Shown here: positions 55,971 to 64,000 of the stretch, piece by piece
Position numbering within the stretch: the stretch's first letter is position 1
Layout: each line of letters opens with the position of its first letter
DNA from: Porticoccus litoralis
GTDB lineage: Bacteria; Pseudomonadota; Gammaproteobacteria; Pseudomonadales; Porticoccaceae
Length of the DNA: 64,000 bases
Direction of reading: 5' to 3'
Assembly: GCF_030676955.1 (NCBI RefSeq)
Contig: NZ_JAUUUU010000003.1
Span: forward strand, 1 to 64,000
Made by a program: the position numbers and the translations under genes
The notes under the pieces: model-generated
The model's database searches: none
What the model saw: the letters and a program-made list of their open reading frames with translations, nothing else
Told to the model about the DNA's origin: nothing

Positions 55971-56987
55971 TCAGCCTTCGCTGATGGCCTTAAATACCCT
56001 GTCCCGCAACCAGGTGACTTCATTGACCAGGTGATGCTGGGCACCATGAACGACTTCCAGCTTCATGTTGGGGAATTTCCTGCGGATGGCGCCAACATTG
56101 AAACGCCAGTCCACGGTGGTATCGCAATCCCCCTGTATCACTCTCAAGGGGAATTCACAGGGTGGCAGAGCCGCAAACTCCTCAGTCCAGCGCTTCATGG
56201 AAGCCACCCATTCGATCGGGATATAGTCATACTGGAGCGGATCGGCACTCATCAGAAACTCGTTGAATGCCTCATTGGCCGTATTGGGCCGGAAGGTGCG
56301 CGACACTTTTTTGAGAATGCGATGAAAGACCTTGTAGGTGCGCAGGCTTTTCATCCATTCACGGGGCCTGATCAGCGGAGCCAGCACCACGACATCGGAG
56401 AGGTCATTGGGGTAGTGATGGGGTTTTGCCGCCATCACATACTTGATCAGGATTGCCCCACCCGTACTCTGCCCCACTGCATTCCAGGGTTTTGGGAAAT
56501 GGGCTTCACACTGCGTCAGCAGGTCGGAAAACACATCCACATAACGGTCAAAGCTCTTGATACTGACGCGCTCCCCACTGGACAAGCCGTGACCAGGGAG
56601 ATCAAAGGCGACCACCGCATAACCGCGCCGCAACAGGTAACGGATCAGGTGGCCATATAGACCAATATGATCAAAGTAACCGTGGACCACAAGGTAGGTA
56701 CCTCGGGGATTTTCCGGCAACCAGTAATGGGTGGCTATCTGGAAGCCGGAAGATGAATAGCTGCCCAGACAATAGCGCACACCGGACAGGTCATCCGGCA
56801 GCGTCAGACCGTAGTAGTCGAGGTACCAGCTCTCGGCTGCATTGCTGGCACGCCAATCCACAGACACATCAAAGGCGAGGTTCTGCAAGCTGGCCCGCAA
56901 CGCTTCGAGCTGCTCCTGAGCCTTTCCGCCAGAAGCCGTCTCGACGGGATCAACCCGGTTCGGATCGTTTTCAGCGCTCGTCATCAT
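55971..56987 (-). CDS. Alpha/beta hydrolase, lysophospholipase-like
   Basis: 338-residue soluble alpha/beta hydrolase of the PldB/monoacylglycerol lipase type. The nucleophile elbow is GQSTGGAIL; VVHGYFDHIGLYG, FDLPGHGLSSGE (oxyanion and lid side), an Asp near IQGDCDTTVDW and His near VVHGAQHHLVNE complete the triad. No signal peptide. Overlaps the small upstream gene by 17 bp. Substrate unknown. Confidence 0.85.
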   Translation of the reverse strand: MMTSAENDPNRVDPVETASGGKAQEQLEALRASLQNLAFDVSVDWRASNAAESWYLDYYGLTLPDDLSGVRYCLGSYSSSGFQIATHYWLPENPRGTYLVVHGYFDHIGLYGHLIRYLLRRGYAVVAFDLPGHGLSSGERVSIKSFDRYVDVFSDLLTQCEAHFPKPWNAVGQSTGGAILIKYVMAAKPHHYPNDLSDVVVLAPLIRPREWMKSLRTYKVFHRILKKVSRTFRPNTANEAFNEFLMSADPLQYDYIPIEWVASMKRWTEEFAALPPCEFPLRVIQGDCDTTVDWRFNVGAIRRKFPNMKLEVVHGAQHHLVNEVTWLRDRVFKAISEG

Positions 56988-57204
56988 GAACCAACAAAAC
57001 CACCAGGCGCCTGACCAGGGGCGCCACCACCATCACCGAGGGGAATGCCACAACAAAAGCAAAAGCCCAAGCATGCAACCAGATCTCAAGAATATCTTCG
57101 ACCAGTCCGACATTAAAAACACTGATCACCAGTGACATAAAGCAGGACATGAACAGCGCCATCAGAAACGCGAACAGAACGTGCTGATATTTACGATGAA
57201 TCAT
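56971..57204 (-). CDS. DUF2798 small membrane protein
   Basis: 77 residues with two membrane spans (about 8-30 and 42-62), matching the DUF2798 pattern FAFLMALFMSCFMSLVIS and AWAFAFVVAFPSVMVVAPLVRRLV. Function unknown. Overlaps the hydrolase start. Confidence 0.75.
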   Translation of the reverse strand: MIHRKYQHVLFAFLMALFMSCFMSLVISVFNVGLVEDILEIWLHAWAFAFVVAFPSVMVVAPLVRRLVVLLVHDDER

Positions 57205-57250
57205 CGGCTTGAAACTCCTGACTCCCGGGTTGATCTACGGCCACTTTCAG

Positions 57251-57276
57251 TCAAAAAAGGGCGGTTAAACCGCCCT
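57251..57276 (-). terminator. fba terminator
   Basis: Minus-strand stem AGGGCGG/CCGCCCT (57270-57276 and 57258-57264) with a 5-nt loop and a T run, about 12 bp past the fba stop. Confidence 0.88.
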
Positions 57277-57287
57277 GATGATTTGAC

Positions 57288-58358
57288 TTACCCGGCGTTG
57301 ACCTTTGGGTCCAGTGCTCCGCTCTGGTAGCGGGTAGACATATCCTCCAGCCCAATCGCGGTAATTTTTCCAGCATTCCCTGCTGTGCCAAAGGCCTCAT
57401 AACGAGCCAGGCAGATTTCCTTCATGGCTTTGACGGTTTCTTTCAGGTATTTGCGGGGATCAAACTCGGCCGGATTATTGGCCAGGAAGCGCCGCACAGC
57501 ACCGGTTGACGCCAGACGCAGGTCCGTGTCGATATTCACCTTGCGCACGCCGTGTTTGATACCTTCGACAATTTCCTCTACCGGTACGCCGTAAGTTTCG
57601 GGAATCTCGCCGCCGTATTCGTTGATCACCGCCAGCCAGTCTTGGGGTACCGAGGAAGAGCCGTGCATCACCAGATGGGTGTTGGGAATGCGGGCATTGA
57701 TTTCCTTGATACGCTCAATCGCCAGGATATCGCCCGTTGGCGGACGGGAAAACTTGTAAGCCCCGTGGGAGGTACCAATGGCAATAGCCAGGGCATCCAC
57801 GCCGGTTTTGGCCACGAAGTCAGCCGCCTCTTCCGGATCTGTGAGCAACTGGTCGTGGGACAGTGTGCCCTCGGCACCAACGCCATCTTCTTCACCGGCC
57901 TGTCCGGTCTCCAGCGAGCCAAGACAACCCAGCTCACCTTCCACGGAAACACCGCAGGCGTGAGCCATCTCCACCACCCGCCGGGTCACGTCGACGTTAT
58001 AGTCATAGGAAGCCGGCGTCTTGCCATCTTCCTGCAGTGAGCCGTCCATCATCACCGAACTGAAACCGAGCTGGATGGAGCGTTGGCAGATTGCTGGGCT
58101 GGTGCCGTGGTCCTGGTGCATACACACCGGAATGTGGGGAAATTCTTCGATTGCTGCCAGAATCAGATGCCGCAAAAAAGGTGCCCCGGCATATTTTCGA
58201 GCGCCAGCAGAAGCCTGCACGATCACAGGGGAATCCGTTTCATCGGCGGCCTCCATAATGGCGCGCATCTGTTCCAGGTTATTCACGTTAAATGCCGGTA
58301 CGCCATAACTATGCTCGGCAGCGTGATCCAGTAATTGGCGCAGTGAAATAAGTGCCAT
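57288..58358 (-). CDS. fba: Fructose-bisphosphate aldolase, class II
   Basis: Zinc-dependent aldolase of glycolysis/gluconeogenesis. 356 residues, the longer Calvin-cycle-like subtype. ALISLRQLLDHAAEHSYGVPAFNVNN at the start, zinc His in PVCMHQDHGTS, GELGCLGSLE, MHGSSSVPQDW and GVRKVNIDTDLR. Last gene of the tkt-epd-pgk-fba operon. Confidence 0.95.
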   Translation of the reverse strand: MALISLRQLLDHAAEHSYGVPAFNVNNLEQMRAIMEAADETDSPVIVQASAGARKYAGAPFLRHLILAAIEEFPHIPVCMHQDHGTSPAICQRSIQLGFSSVMMDGSLQEDGKTPASYDYNVDVTRRVVEMAHACGVSVEGELGCLGSLETGQAGEEDGVGAEGTLSHDQLLTDPEEAADFVAKTGVDALAIAIGTSHGAYKFSRPPTGDILAIERIKEINARIPNTHLVMHGSSSVPQDWLAVINEYGGEIPETYGVPVEEIVEGIKHGVRKVNIDTDLRLASTGAVRRFLANNPAEFDPRKYLKETVKAMKEICLARYEAFGTAGNAGKITAIGLEDMSTRYQSGALDPKVNAG

Positions 58359-58394
58359 GAAATTATCCTTTATTCAGTAACTGTTTTTTGCTGT

Positions 58395-59564
58395 TCAGTT
58401 TTGGGCTCGGGCTTCAAGGACGGCTACCGCTGGCAGAACCTTGCCTTCCACATATTCCAGAAAAGCGCCCCCACCTGTTGAAATATAGGAGACTTTATCA
58501 GCGATACCATATTTATCCACTGCTGCCAGGGTGTCACCACCACCGGCAATGGAAAAACCCTGGTTGGCTGCGATCGCCTCGGCAATGGCCTGGGTACCTG
58601 CACCAAACTGGTCAAATTCAAACACCCCCACCGGGCCATTCCAAATAATGGTGCCAGCATTGCGCAGGATATCGGCCAGCTCGGCAGCGGTTTCCGGGCC
58701 GATATCAAAGATCATATCGTCCGCACCTACTTCAGAAGCCTGTTTCAGCGTCGCTGTCGCTGATTCAGAAAATTCAGTGCCCACCACAACATCGCTCGGC
58801 AGGGGAATCTGAGTTTTCGCCATCAGCGATTTAGCCTGAGGAATCAGTTCGTGCTCGCAGAGTGATTTACCCACGGGCAACCCGGCGGCAGCCAGAAATG
58901 TGTTGGCGATGCCGCCACCGACAATCAGTTGGTCCACTTTCTCCGACAGAGTTTCCAGTACGGTGAGCTTGGTGGAGACCTTGGAGCCGCCAACAATTGC
59001 CACCATCGGTCTCGCCGGGTTGGCGAGGGATTTTTCCAGGGCATCCAGCTCGGCGGCCAGCAACGGACCAGCACAGGCGACCGGCGCAAAGCGGGCAACG
59101 CCGTGGGTGGAGGCCTGGGCGCGGTGTGCCGTGCCAAACGCATCCATTACGAATATATCGCAGAGGTCGGCATAGGCGCGGGAGAGGGTCTCATCATCTT
59201 TTTTCTCGCCCGGATTGAAGCGGACATTTTCCAGTAATGCCAGCTGACCATTTTCCAACTCGACGCCATGTTGCCAGTCCGACAGGACAGCAACTTCTCT
59301 TCCCAGCAGTTTGCCCAGGTGATCGGCAACCGGCTGCATGGCGAACTGCTCTTCAAACTGTCCTTCCGTGGGACGGCCCAGGTGTGACATGACAATCACT
59401 TTGGCCCCCGCGGCAAGCGCCTGCTTGATCGTGGGCAATGCGGCGCGGATACGGACCTCGGAGGTCACCACGCCATTCTTAACCGGCACATTGAGGTCTT
59501 CGCGGATCAGGACACGCTTGCCCGCCAAGTCCAGATCCACCATTTTCAATACATTCAATGCCAT
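58395..59564 (-). CDS. pgk: Phosphoglycerate kinase
   Basis: Glycolytic ATP-forming step. 389 residues with RVLIREDLNVPVKNG, SHLGRPTEG, FNPGEKKDDE, GGSKVSTKLTVLE and the phosphate loop IAGGGDTLAAV. Between epd and fba. Confidence 0.96.
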   Translation of the reverse strand: MALNVLKMVDLDLAGKRVLIREDLNVPVKNGVVTSEVRIRAALPTIKQALAAGAKVIVMSHLGRPTEGQFEEQFAMQPVADHLGKLLGREVAVLSDWQHGVELENGQLALLENVRFNPGEKKDDETLSRAYADLCDIFVMDAFGTAHRAQASTHGVARFAPVACAGPLLAAELDALEKSLANPARPMVAIVGGSKVSTKLTVLETLSEKVDQLIVGGGIANTFLAAAGLPVGKSLCEHELIPQAKSLMAKTQIPLPSDVVVGTEFSESATATLKQASEVGADDMIFDIGPETAAELADILRNAGTIIWNGPVGVFEFDQFGAGTQAIAEAIAANQGFSIAGGGDTLAAVDKYGIADKVSYISTGGGAFLEYVEGKVLPAVAVLEARAQN

Positions 59565-59585
59565 CTTGAAATTACCTTCTTATAC

Positions 59586-60608
59586 TCATCTTTTACTCGA
59601 CATGGGGACCCAGTGCTTCACCAGTTCCACCATGCGATTGGCATAGCCCCACTCGTTGTCAAACCATACCAGCACCTTCACCAGCCGCCGCTGGCTGACC
59701 CGGGTCTGGCTGGCATCGACAATACCGCTGCGGGGATCGTGATTAAAGTCGCAGGAAGCCAACGGCTCCTCGGTGTAACCAAGGATGCCAGCCAACCGAT
59801 TTTCCGCCACCGCTTGTAATACCTGATTCACGGTACCGGCATCCACATCCACTTGCAGCAGGATAGACAGGTCGATGGCGGACACGTTCAGTGTCGGCAC
59901 CCGCATGGCCTGTGCTTCAAAACGCCCACTCAATTCCGGCAACAGTCGATCAATACCTCGGGCCAAGCCTGTGTCCACGGGAATAATGGACTGCATGGCC
60001 GCACGGGTTTTTCGTAAATCCGTGTGGTGATAGGCATCGATCACCGGCTGATCATTCATGGCCGAGTGGATGGTGGTAATCACGCCACCCTCCACACCGA
60101 AAGCCCGATGAAGTGCATCTATAACCGGGATCACGCAGTTGGTTGAACAGGAGGCATTGGAAATTATCGTTTCCTGGCCGGTCAGGCGGTGCTCGTTGAC
60201 CCCCAGCACCACCGTCGCGTCAACGCTGGGCTCCGCAGGCTGTGAAAACAGCACTTTGCTCGCCCCTGCAGTCAGGTGTTGTTCCGCGGTATCGCGATCT
60301 GTGAACGCACCGCTGCACTCCAGCACCACGTCCACAGCCAGCTCCCGCCATGGCAGGGCCAGAATGTCCTCACTGTGGAATACCGAAATCGGGTCACCGT
60401 TAATGGTCAGCAGGTCATCCTCCACCGCCACGGAACCGGGAAAGCGACCGTGGGTGGAATCGTATTTAGTCAGGTGTGCAATGGTTTTACAGTCGGCCGG
60501 CTCATTGATGGCCACCACCTGAATCTCGTCACGGGCTCCCGATTCATAGAGCGCCCGCAACACCGAACGACCAATGCGCCCGTATCCATTAATGGCTGCG
60601 CGAATCAT
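59586..60608 (-). CDS. epd: Erythrose-4-phosphate dehydrogenase
   Basis: GAPDH-family enzyme oxidising erythrose-4-phosphate to 4-phosphoerythronate for PLP synthesis. 340 residues; catalytic C154 in SNASCSTNCVIPVI and H181 in TTIHSAMNDQ. The AINGYGRIGRSVLRALYESG start and YDSTHGRFPGSV follow Epd more than GapA, and position between tkt and pgk supports Epd. A role as the glycolytic GAPDH cannot be excluded. Confidence 0.88.
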   Translation of the reverse strand: MIRAAINGYGRIGRSVLRALYESGARDEIQVVAINEPADCKTIAHLTKYDSTHGRFPGSVAVEDDLLTINGDPISVFHSEDILALPWRELAVDVVLECSGAFTDRDTAEQHLTAGASKVLFSQPAEPSVDATVVLGVNEHRLTGQETIISNASCSTNCVIPVIDALHRAFGVEGGVITTIHSAMNDQPVIDAYHHTDLRKTRAAMQSIIPVDTGLARGIDRLLPELSGRFEAQAMRVPTLNVSAIDLSILLQVDVDAGTVNQVLQAVAENRLAGILGYTEEPLASCDFNHDPRSGIVDASQTRVSQRRLVKVLVWFDNEWGYANRMVELVKHWVPMSSKR

Positions 60609-60651
60609 AAATCGTGCCCACTCAAAGGCGCTGTCTGACAGTCAGGCGCTA

Positions 60652-62646
60652 TCACAATATCGCGTTGACGGCCTTGATGACGTTTTCCGTGGTGAAACCG
60701 AACTGCTCCATCAGCAGACCGCCGGGTGCCGACTCACCAAATGTGGACATACCCACGACACGGCCATCGAGACCCACATATTTATACCAGTAGTCTTTGT
60801 GCCCGGCCTCAACGGCCACCCGAGCCCGGACCTGGGGAATCAGTACGCTGTCACGATAGGTTGAATCCTGGGCATCGAACACTTCGGCGCAGGGCATGGA
60901 CACCACTCTGACAGCTACACCCTGTGCACCGAGGGCTGCCGCCGCTTCAATGGCCAGGGCCACTTCCGAGCCGGTGGCAATCAGAATGGCCTGGGGTTTG
61001 CCCTCGCAGTCTTTCAGTACATAGCCACCGCGCTGCACATTGGCCAGCTGTTCATCGTTGCGAGGCATAGGCGCCAATCCCTGCCGCGAGAAAATCAGGG
61101 CGCTAGGTCCATCTTTACGCATAATGGCCTGCTTCCAGCACACGGCCGACTCAACGGTATCGCAGGGACGCCAGGTTTGCAGGTTGGGAGTGGAACGCAA
61201 GGCCGTCAGTTGCTCAACTGGTTGGTGGGTGGGGCCGTCCTCACCCAGTCCAATGGAGTCGTGGGTATAGACGAAAATAGTCTTTTGCTTCATCAGCGCG
61301 GCCATACGCACTGCGTTGCGGGCATATTCCATGAACATCAGGAATGTTGCGCCATAAGGAACAAAGCCACCGTGCAATACAATACCGTTCATCATGGCGC
61401 TCATGCCGAATTCGCGCACGCCGTAATAGATATAGTTACCAGAGGCGTCATCCGCTTCCACGCCTTTGGCTCCGGACCACAGCGTCAGGTTGGATCCTGC
61501 CAGGTCGGCAGATCCACCCAGCAGTTCCGGCAATAACGGGCCATAGGCATTGAGACAGTTCTGGGAGGCCTTGCGCGAGGCAATTTTTTCCATGGCCTGC
61601 TGGCACTCATGGATATAAGCATCCGCCTTTTCAGAAAAGTCTGCAGGCATCGCACCTTTCAGTCGACGGGAAAACTCGGCTGCCAGCTCCGGATACTCAC
61701 TTTTGTAGTTCTCAAAAGCCTGCTGCCAGGAAGACTGTGCTTTCTGACCTTTTTCTCTGGCATTCCAGCCGGCGTAAATTTCCTCGGGCACTTCAAAGGG
61801 GCCGTGGTTCCAGCCCAACTGTTCTCTTGCCAACAGAATTTCATCCGCGCCTAGGGGCGCACCGTGACATTCTTCCTTACCCTGCTTGTTAGGCGAACCA
61901 AAGCCAATAATGGTTTTGCAGCAAATCAGGGTCGGTTTTTCTGTTTCCAGGCGAGCCATTTCAATGGCGGCCTTAATAGCTGCCGGGTCATGACCATCGA
62001 CGTTGGGAATCACTTGCCAACCGTAGGCCTCGAAACGACCGGGTGTATTGTCTGTAAACCAGCCCTCAACTTCACCATCGATGGAGATGCCGTTGTCATC
62101 GTAGAACGCGATCAGTTTACCCAGCTTCTGGGTACCGGCCAGGGAGCAGGTTTCATGGGAAATACCCTCCATCAGGCAGCCATCACCCAGGAAACAGTAG
62201 GTGTAATGATCCACCACATCATGACCGGGGCGATTGAACTGGGCTGCCAGAATTTTTTCTGCCAGCGCCATGCCGACCGCATTACTGATGCCCTGCCCCA
62301 ATGGCCCGGTGGTGGTTTCAACACCGGGGGCATAGCCATATTCCGGGTGACCGGGGGTGCGTGAATGCAACTGACGGAAGTTCTTCAACTCCTCCAGGGG
62401 CAGATCGTAGCCGGTGAGATGCAATAGTGAATACAACAGCATCGAACCATGGCCGTTGGACAGGACGAAGCGGTCACGGTTGGCCCAGGCGGGATCGGAG
62501 GGGTTATGTACCAGGTAGTCATTCCACAGCACTTCGGCGATATCCGCCATACCCATCGGGGCGCCGGGATGGCCACTATTGGCCTGTTGAACGGCGTCCA
62601 TACTCAGTGCTCGAATGGCGTTGGCGAGATCACGTCTGGAATGCAT
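60652..62646 (-). CDS. tkt: Transketolase
   Basis: Thiamine-diphosphate enzyme of the pentose-phosphate pathway. 664 residues with NSGHPGAPMGMAD, GPLGQGISNAVGMA, the ThDP motif GDGCLMEGISHE and the C-terminal MSTFGESAPGG. Head of the tkt-epd-pgk-fba operon; divergent from the regulator gene. Confidence 0.96.
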   Translation of the reverse strand: MHSRRDLANAIRALSMDAVQQANSGHPGAPMGMADIAEVLWNDYLVHNPSDPAWANRDRFVLSNGHGSMLLYSLLHLTGYDLPLEELKNFRQLHSRTPGHPEYGYAPGVETTTGPLGQGISNAVGMALAEKILAAQFNRPGHDVVDHYTYCFLGDGCLMEGISHETCSLAGTQKLGKLIAFYDDNGISIDGEVEGWFTDNTPGRFEAYGWQVIPNVDGHDPAAIKAAIEMARLETEKPTLICCKTIIGFGSPNKQGKEECHGAPLGADEILLAREQLGWNHGPFEVPEEIYAGWNAREKGQKAQSSWQQAFENYKSEYPELAAEFSRRLKGAMPADFSEKADAYIHECQQAMEKIASRKASQNCLNAYGPLLPELLGGSADLAGSNLTLWSGAKGVEADDASGNYIYYGVREFGMSAMMNGIVLHGGFVPYGATFLMFMEYARNAVRMAALMKQKTIFVYTHDSIGLGEDGPTHQPVEQLTALRSTPNLQTWRPCDTVESAVCWKQAIMRKDGPSALIFSRQGLAPMPRNDEQLANVQRGGYVLKDCEGKPQAILIATGSEVALAIEAAAALGAQGVAVRVVSMPCAEVFDAQDSTYRDSVLIPQVRARVAVEAGHKDYWYKYVGLDGRVVGMSTFGESAPGGLLMEQFGFTTENVIKAVNAIL

Positions 62647-62742
62647 CGGGGGCTTGCTCCTGCAGGATAAATCGGGGATTTCAAAAGGGGCGCTATTTTC
62701 TCGTACTCGCGCTACTCAGTAAACAGCCAGTCGGCGCCTTTT

Positions 62743-62770
62743 ATCTATATCAATATTTTTTGATATAGAT
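62743..62770. promoter_or_regulatory. Operator-like palindrome before sahR-metK
   Basis: Arms ATCTATATCA (62743-62752) and TGATATAGAT (62761-62770) are perfectly complementary around an 8-nt AT spacer. It ends 26 bp before the regulator start and lies between it and tkt. ArsR-family regulators of the SAH/SAM cycle are known to bind ATATCA...TGATAT-type palindromes, so this is a likely autoregulatory site that also controls metK. Confidence 0.72.
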
Positions 62771-62796
62771 TTCCTGCTGTGATAAGGTGCTGACCC

Positions 62797-63810
62797 ATGT
62801 CACATGCATTACTAAAAACCGACACTCCCGCGTCCTTTCCGGATGCCAGCGAACTGGCGGCCTACTGCAAGGCGGCAGGGGACGGCCTGCGCCTGGAGAT
62901 TCTGCGGGTATTGCGGCAGAACGCCTACGGGGTACTGGAGCTGAGCCAGATCTTTGATATCGGACAATCGGGGATGAGCCACCACCTCAAGGTGCTGTCA
63001 AAATCCGGACTGGTGGCAACGCGCCGTGAAGGCAACAGTATTTTTTACCGCCGCGCGCCCGCTATCGAAGGTTCCGGCGGTAGGGAATTCCAGCTGGCCC
63101 TGTTCAGCGCGGTTGATCAACTCAGCATACCCACGGCAATTCAAGAACGTATACAGCAGGTACACCGCGAACGCACCGAGGCCTCACAGGATTTCTTCAG
63201 GCAAAATGCGGCACGCCTTCATGTTAACCAGGACCTGATCGCCAGTTTTGAACAGTACGGCGAACCCGCCACCGAACTCCTGGATAGCACAGCCGTCAGC
63301 CGACAGCACGCTCTGGAAGTTGGTCCGGGTGAAGGCGGTTTTCTACCAGCCCTGGCAAGCCGCTTTGAGCGGGTCACCGCACTGGACAATTCCGCTGAAA
63401 TGCTCGACCGGGCCAGGCAACTTGTCACTGAGCAGCAACTGGATAACGTTCAGTTGCTTCACGGAGATACCGAGTTCGCCCTGTCGCAATCACTGCACGC
63501 AGACTGCGTCACCCTGAACATGGTGCTGCACCACACGCCGGACCCGGCAAAAATATTCTCTGACCTGGCCCAGCTATTGAACCCAGGCGGTGCACTACTG
63601 GTCACGGAACTCTGCCACCACGACCAGAGCTGGGCGAGGGAGTCCTGCGGCGACCTGTGGCTGGGCTTTGACCCTGAAGACCTTTCCCATTGGGCCGGAA
63701 ATGCCAGCCTGAAAGAAGGCGAAAGCCTGTTTCTGGCACAACGCAACGGTTTTCAGATCCAGTTGCGACAATTTTTCAAACCTACAGTTGCGGCCGATAC
63801 CGGCCTATAG
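62797..63810 (+). CDS. ArsR-family regulator fused to a SAM-binding methyltransferase domain (SahR-like)
   Basis: 337 residues: N-terminal ArsR winged helix (about 12-95, with DGLRLEILRVLRQNAYGVLELSQIF and the HTH core GQSGMSHHLKVLSKSGLV) and a C-terminal class I methyltransferase-like fold (motif I LEVGPGEGGFLPALA at about 170-184, then LDNSAEMLDRARQL). The SAM/SAH-binding domain probably senses the ligand rather than methylating. It fits SahR, which controls the SAM cycle, and metK follows 32 bp downstream. The ligand is inferred. Confidence 0.88.
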   Translation: MSHALLKTDTPASFPDASELAAYCKAAGDGLRLEILRVLRQNAYGVLELSQIFDIGQSGMSHHLKVLSKSGLVATRREGNSIFYRRAPAIEGSGGREFQLALFSAVDQLSIPTAIQERIQQVHRERTEASQDFFRQNAARLHVNQDLIASFEQYGEPATELLDSTAVSRQHALEVGPGEGGFLPALASRFERVTALDNSAEMLDRARQLVTEQQLDNVQLLHGDTEFALSQSLHADCVTLNMVLHHTPDPAKIFSDLAQLLNPGGALLVTELCHHDQSWARESCGDLWLGFDPEDLSHWAGNASLKEGESLFLAQRNGFQIQLRQFFKPTVAADTGL

Positions 63811-63842
63811 CTTGCTGATAAGCACTAAAAGGACCACCGACC

Positions 63843-64000
63843 ATGTCGAACTACAGTATTTTCACTTCGGAATCCGTTTCAGAAGGCCACCCCGACAAGA
63901 TGGCAGACCAGATCTCAGACGCCGTTCTGGACGCTATTCTTAGCGATGACCCTAACTCTCGGGTCGCTGTAGAAACCCTGGTGAAGACCGGCATGGCTAT
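63843..64000 (+). CDS. metK: S-adenosylmethionine synthetase (partial)
   Basis: The first 52 codons only; the gene runs off the window. It begins MSNYSIFTSESVSEGHPDKM, the ATP-binding N-terminus of MetK, and continues with DQISDAVLDAILSDDPNSRVA. AAAGGA lies about 8 nt upstream. Probably on one transcript with the upstream regulator. Confidence 0.95.
   Translation, partial: MSNYSIFTSESVSEGHPDKMADQISDAVLDAILSDDPNSRVAVETLVKTGMA

Noticed and set aside
62653..62742. SAM or SAH riboswitch between tkt and the regulator.
   Set aside because: The spacer is too short and lacks the expected conserved cores. The palindrome fits a protein operator better.

Overview
The window is a GC-moderate chromosomal segment of a gammaproteobacterium. 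The likely placement is the Pseudomonas/Cellvibrio/marine 'Cellvibrionales-like' part of the class. This rests on gene order rather than any database search: thrU-tyrU-glyT-thrT-tufB; birA-coaX-SPOR protein beside an rrn operon; tyrS-M23 peptidase-anmK with erpA-bactofilin-argC; YgfB-pepP-ubiH-ubiI opposite zapA-ssrS-fau; serA opposite a D-2-hydroxyglutarate dehydrogenase; and tkt-epd-pgk-fba opposite an ArsR/methyltransferase regulator and metK. Almost all of it is core housekeeping DNA.

Layout. 1-1.9 kb: tufB and four tRNAs read leftward from one stringent-type promoter. 1.9-5.2 kb: a leftward, overlapping cluster of a TauE/SafE-type permease, birA, coaX and a SPOR-like protein. 5.3-11.0 kb: a complete leftward rRNA operon (16S, tRNA-Ile, tRNA-Ala, 23S, 5S) driven by three tandem promoters. 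11.1-20.6 kb: tyrS, an M23 cell-wall peptidase, anmK, a DsrE-like exported protein, erpA, bactofilin, a DUF6776 protein, argC, a ClC transporter and hemJ. 20.7-28.3 kb: NfeD protease-slipin pair, DUF924, hemL, a transglutaminase-like protein and a penicillin-acylase-family enzyme. 28.4-32.2 kb: accessory genes, including a cytochrome b561-like protein paired with a membrane-tethered LuxR-type regulator, two small zinc-finger-like proteins and a peroxiredoxin homologue that lacks its peroxidatic cysteine. 32.3-34.6 kb: a strikingly AT-rich two-gene cassette (AAA ATPase plus DUF4435 protein) that matches the PARIS anti-phage architecture. 35.0-45.4 kb: hemB, a gcvH without gcvT/gcvP, the ubiquinone hydroxylase/pepP operon, zapA, 6S RNA, fau, pyk and an alkaline phosphatase. 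45.4-57.2 kb: a UbiA-family prenyltransferase, ilvA, rpiA, srkA, a membrane transporter, an intact peroxiredoxin, an FAH-family hydrolase, D-2-hydroxyglutarate dehydrogenase, serA and a lysophospholipase-like hydrolase. 57.3-64 kb: fba, pgk, epd and tkt leftward, then a SahR-like regulator and the start of metK rightward.

How the genes work together. Translation supply (EF-Tu, tRNAs, rRNA, TyrS) occupies the left. Tetrapyrrole synthesis is dispersed (hemJ, hemL, hemB). Central carbon, pentose-phosphate and PLP-precursor metabolism sit together (rpiA, pyk, fba, pgk, epd, tkt, serA). UbiH and UbiI act in ubiquinone synthesis. The most interesting non-core content is the PARIS-like defence cassette, the b561/LuxR pair with a nearby perfect palindrome, the cysteine-less peroxiredoxin homologue, and a perfect operator-like palindrome in front of the SahR-metK genes. 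All functional calls are by reading the translated sequences. No homology search was run.
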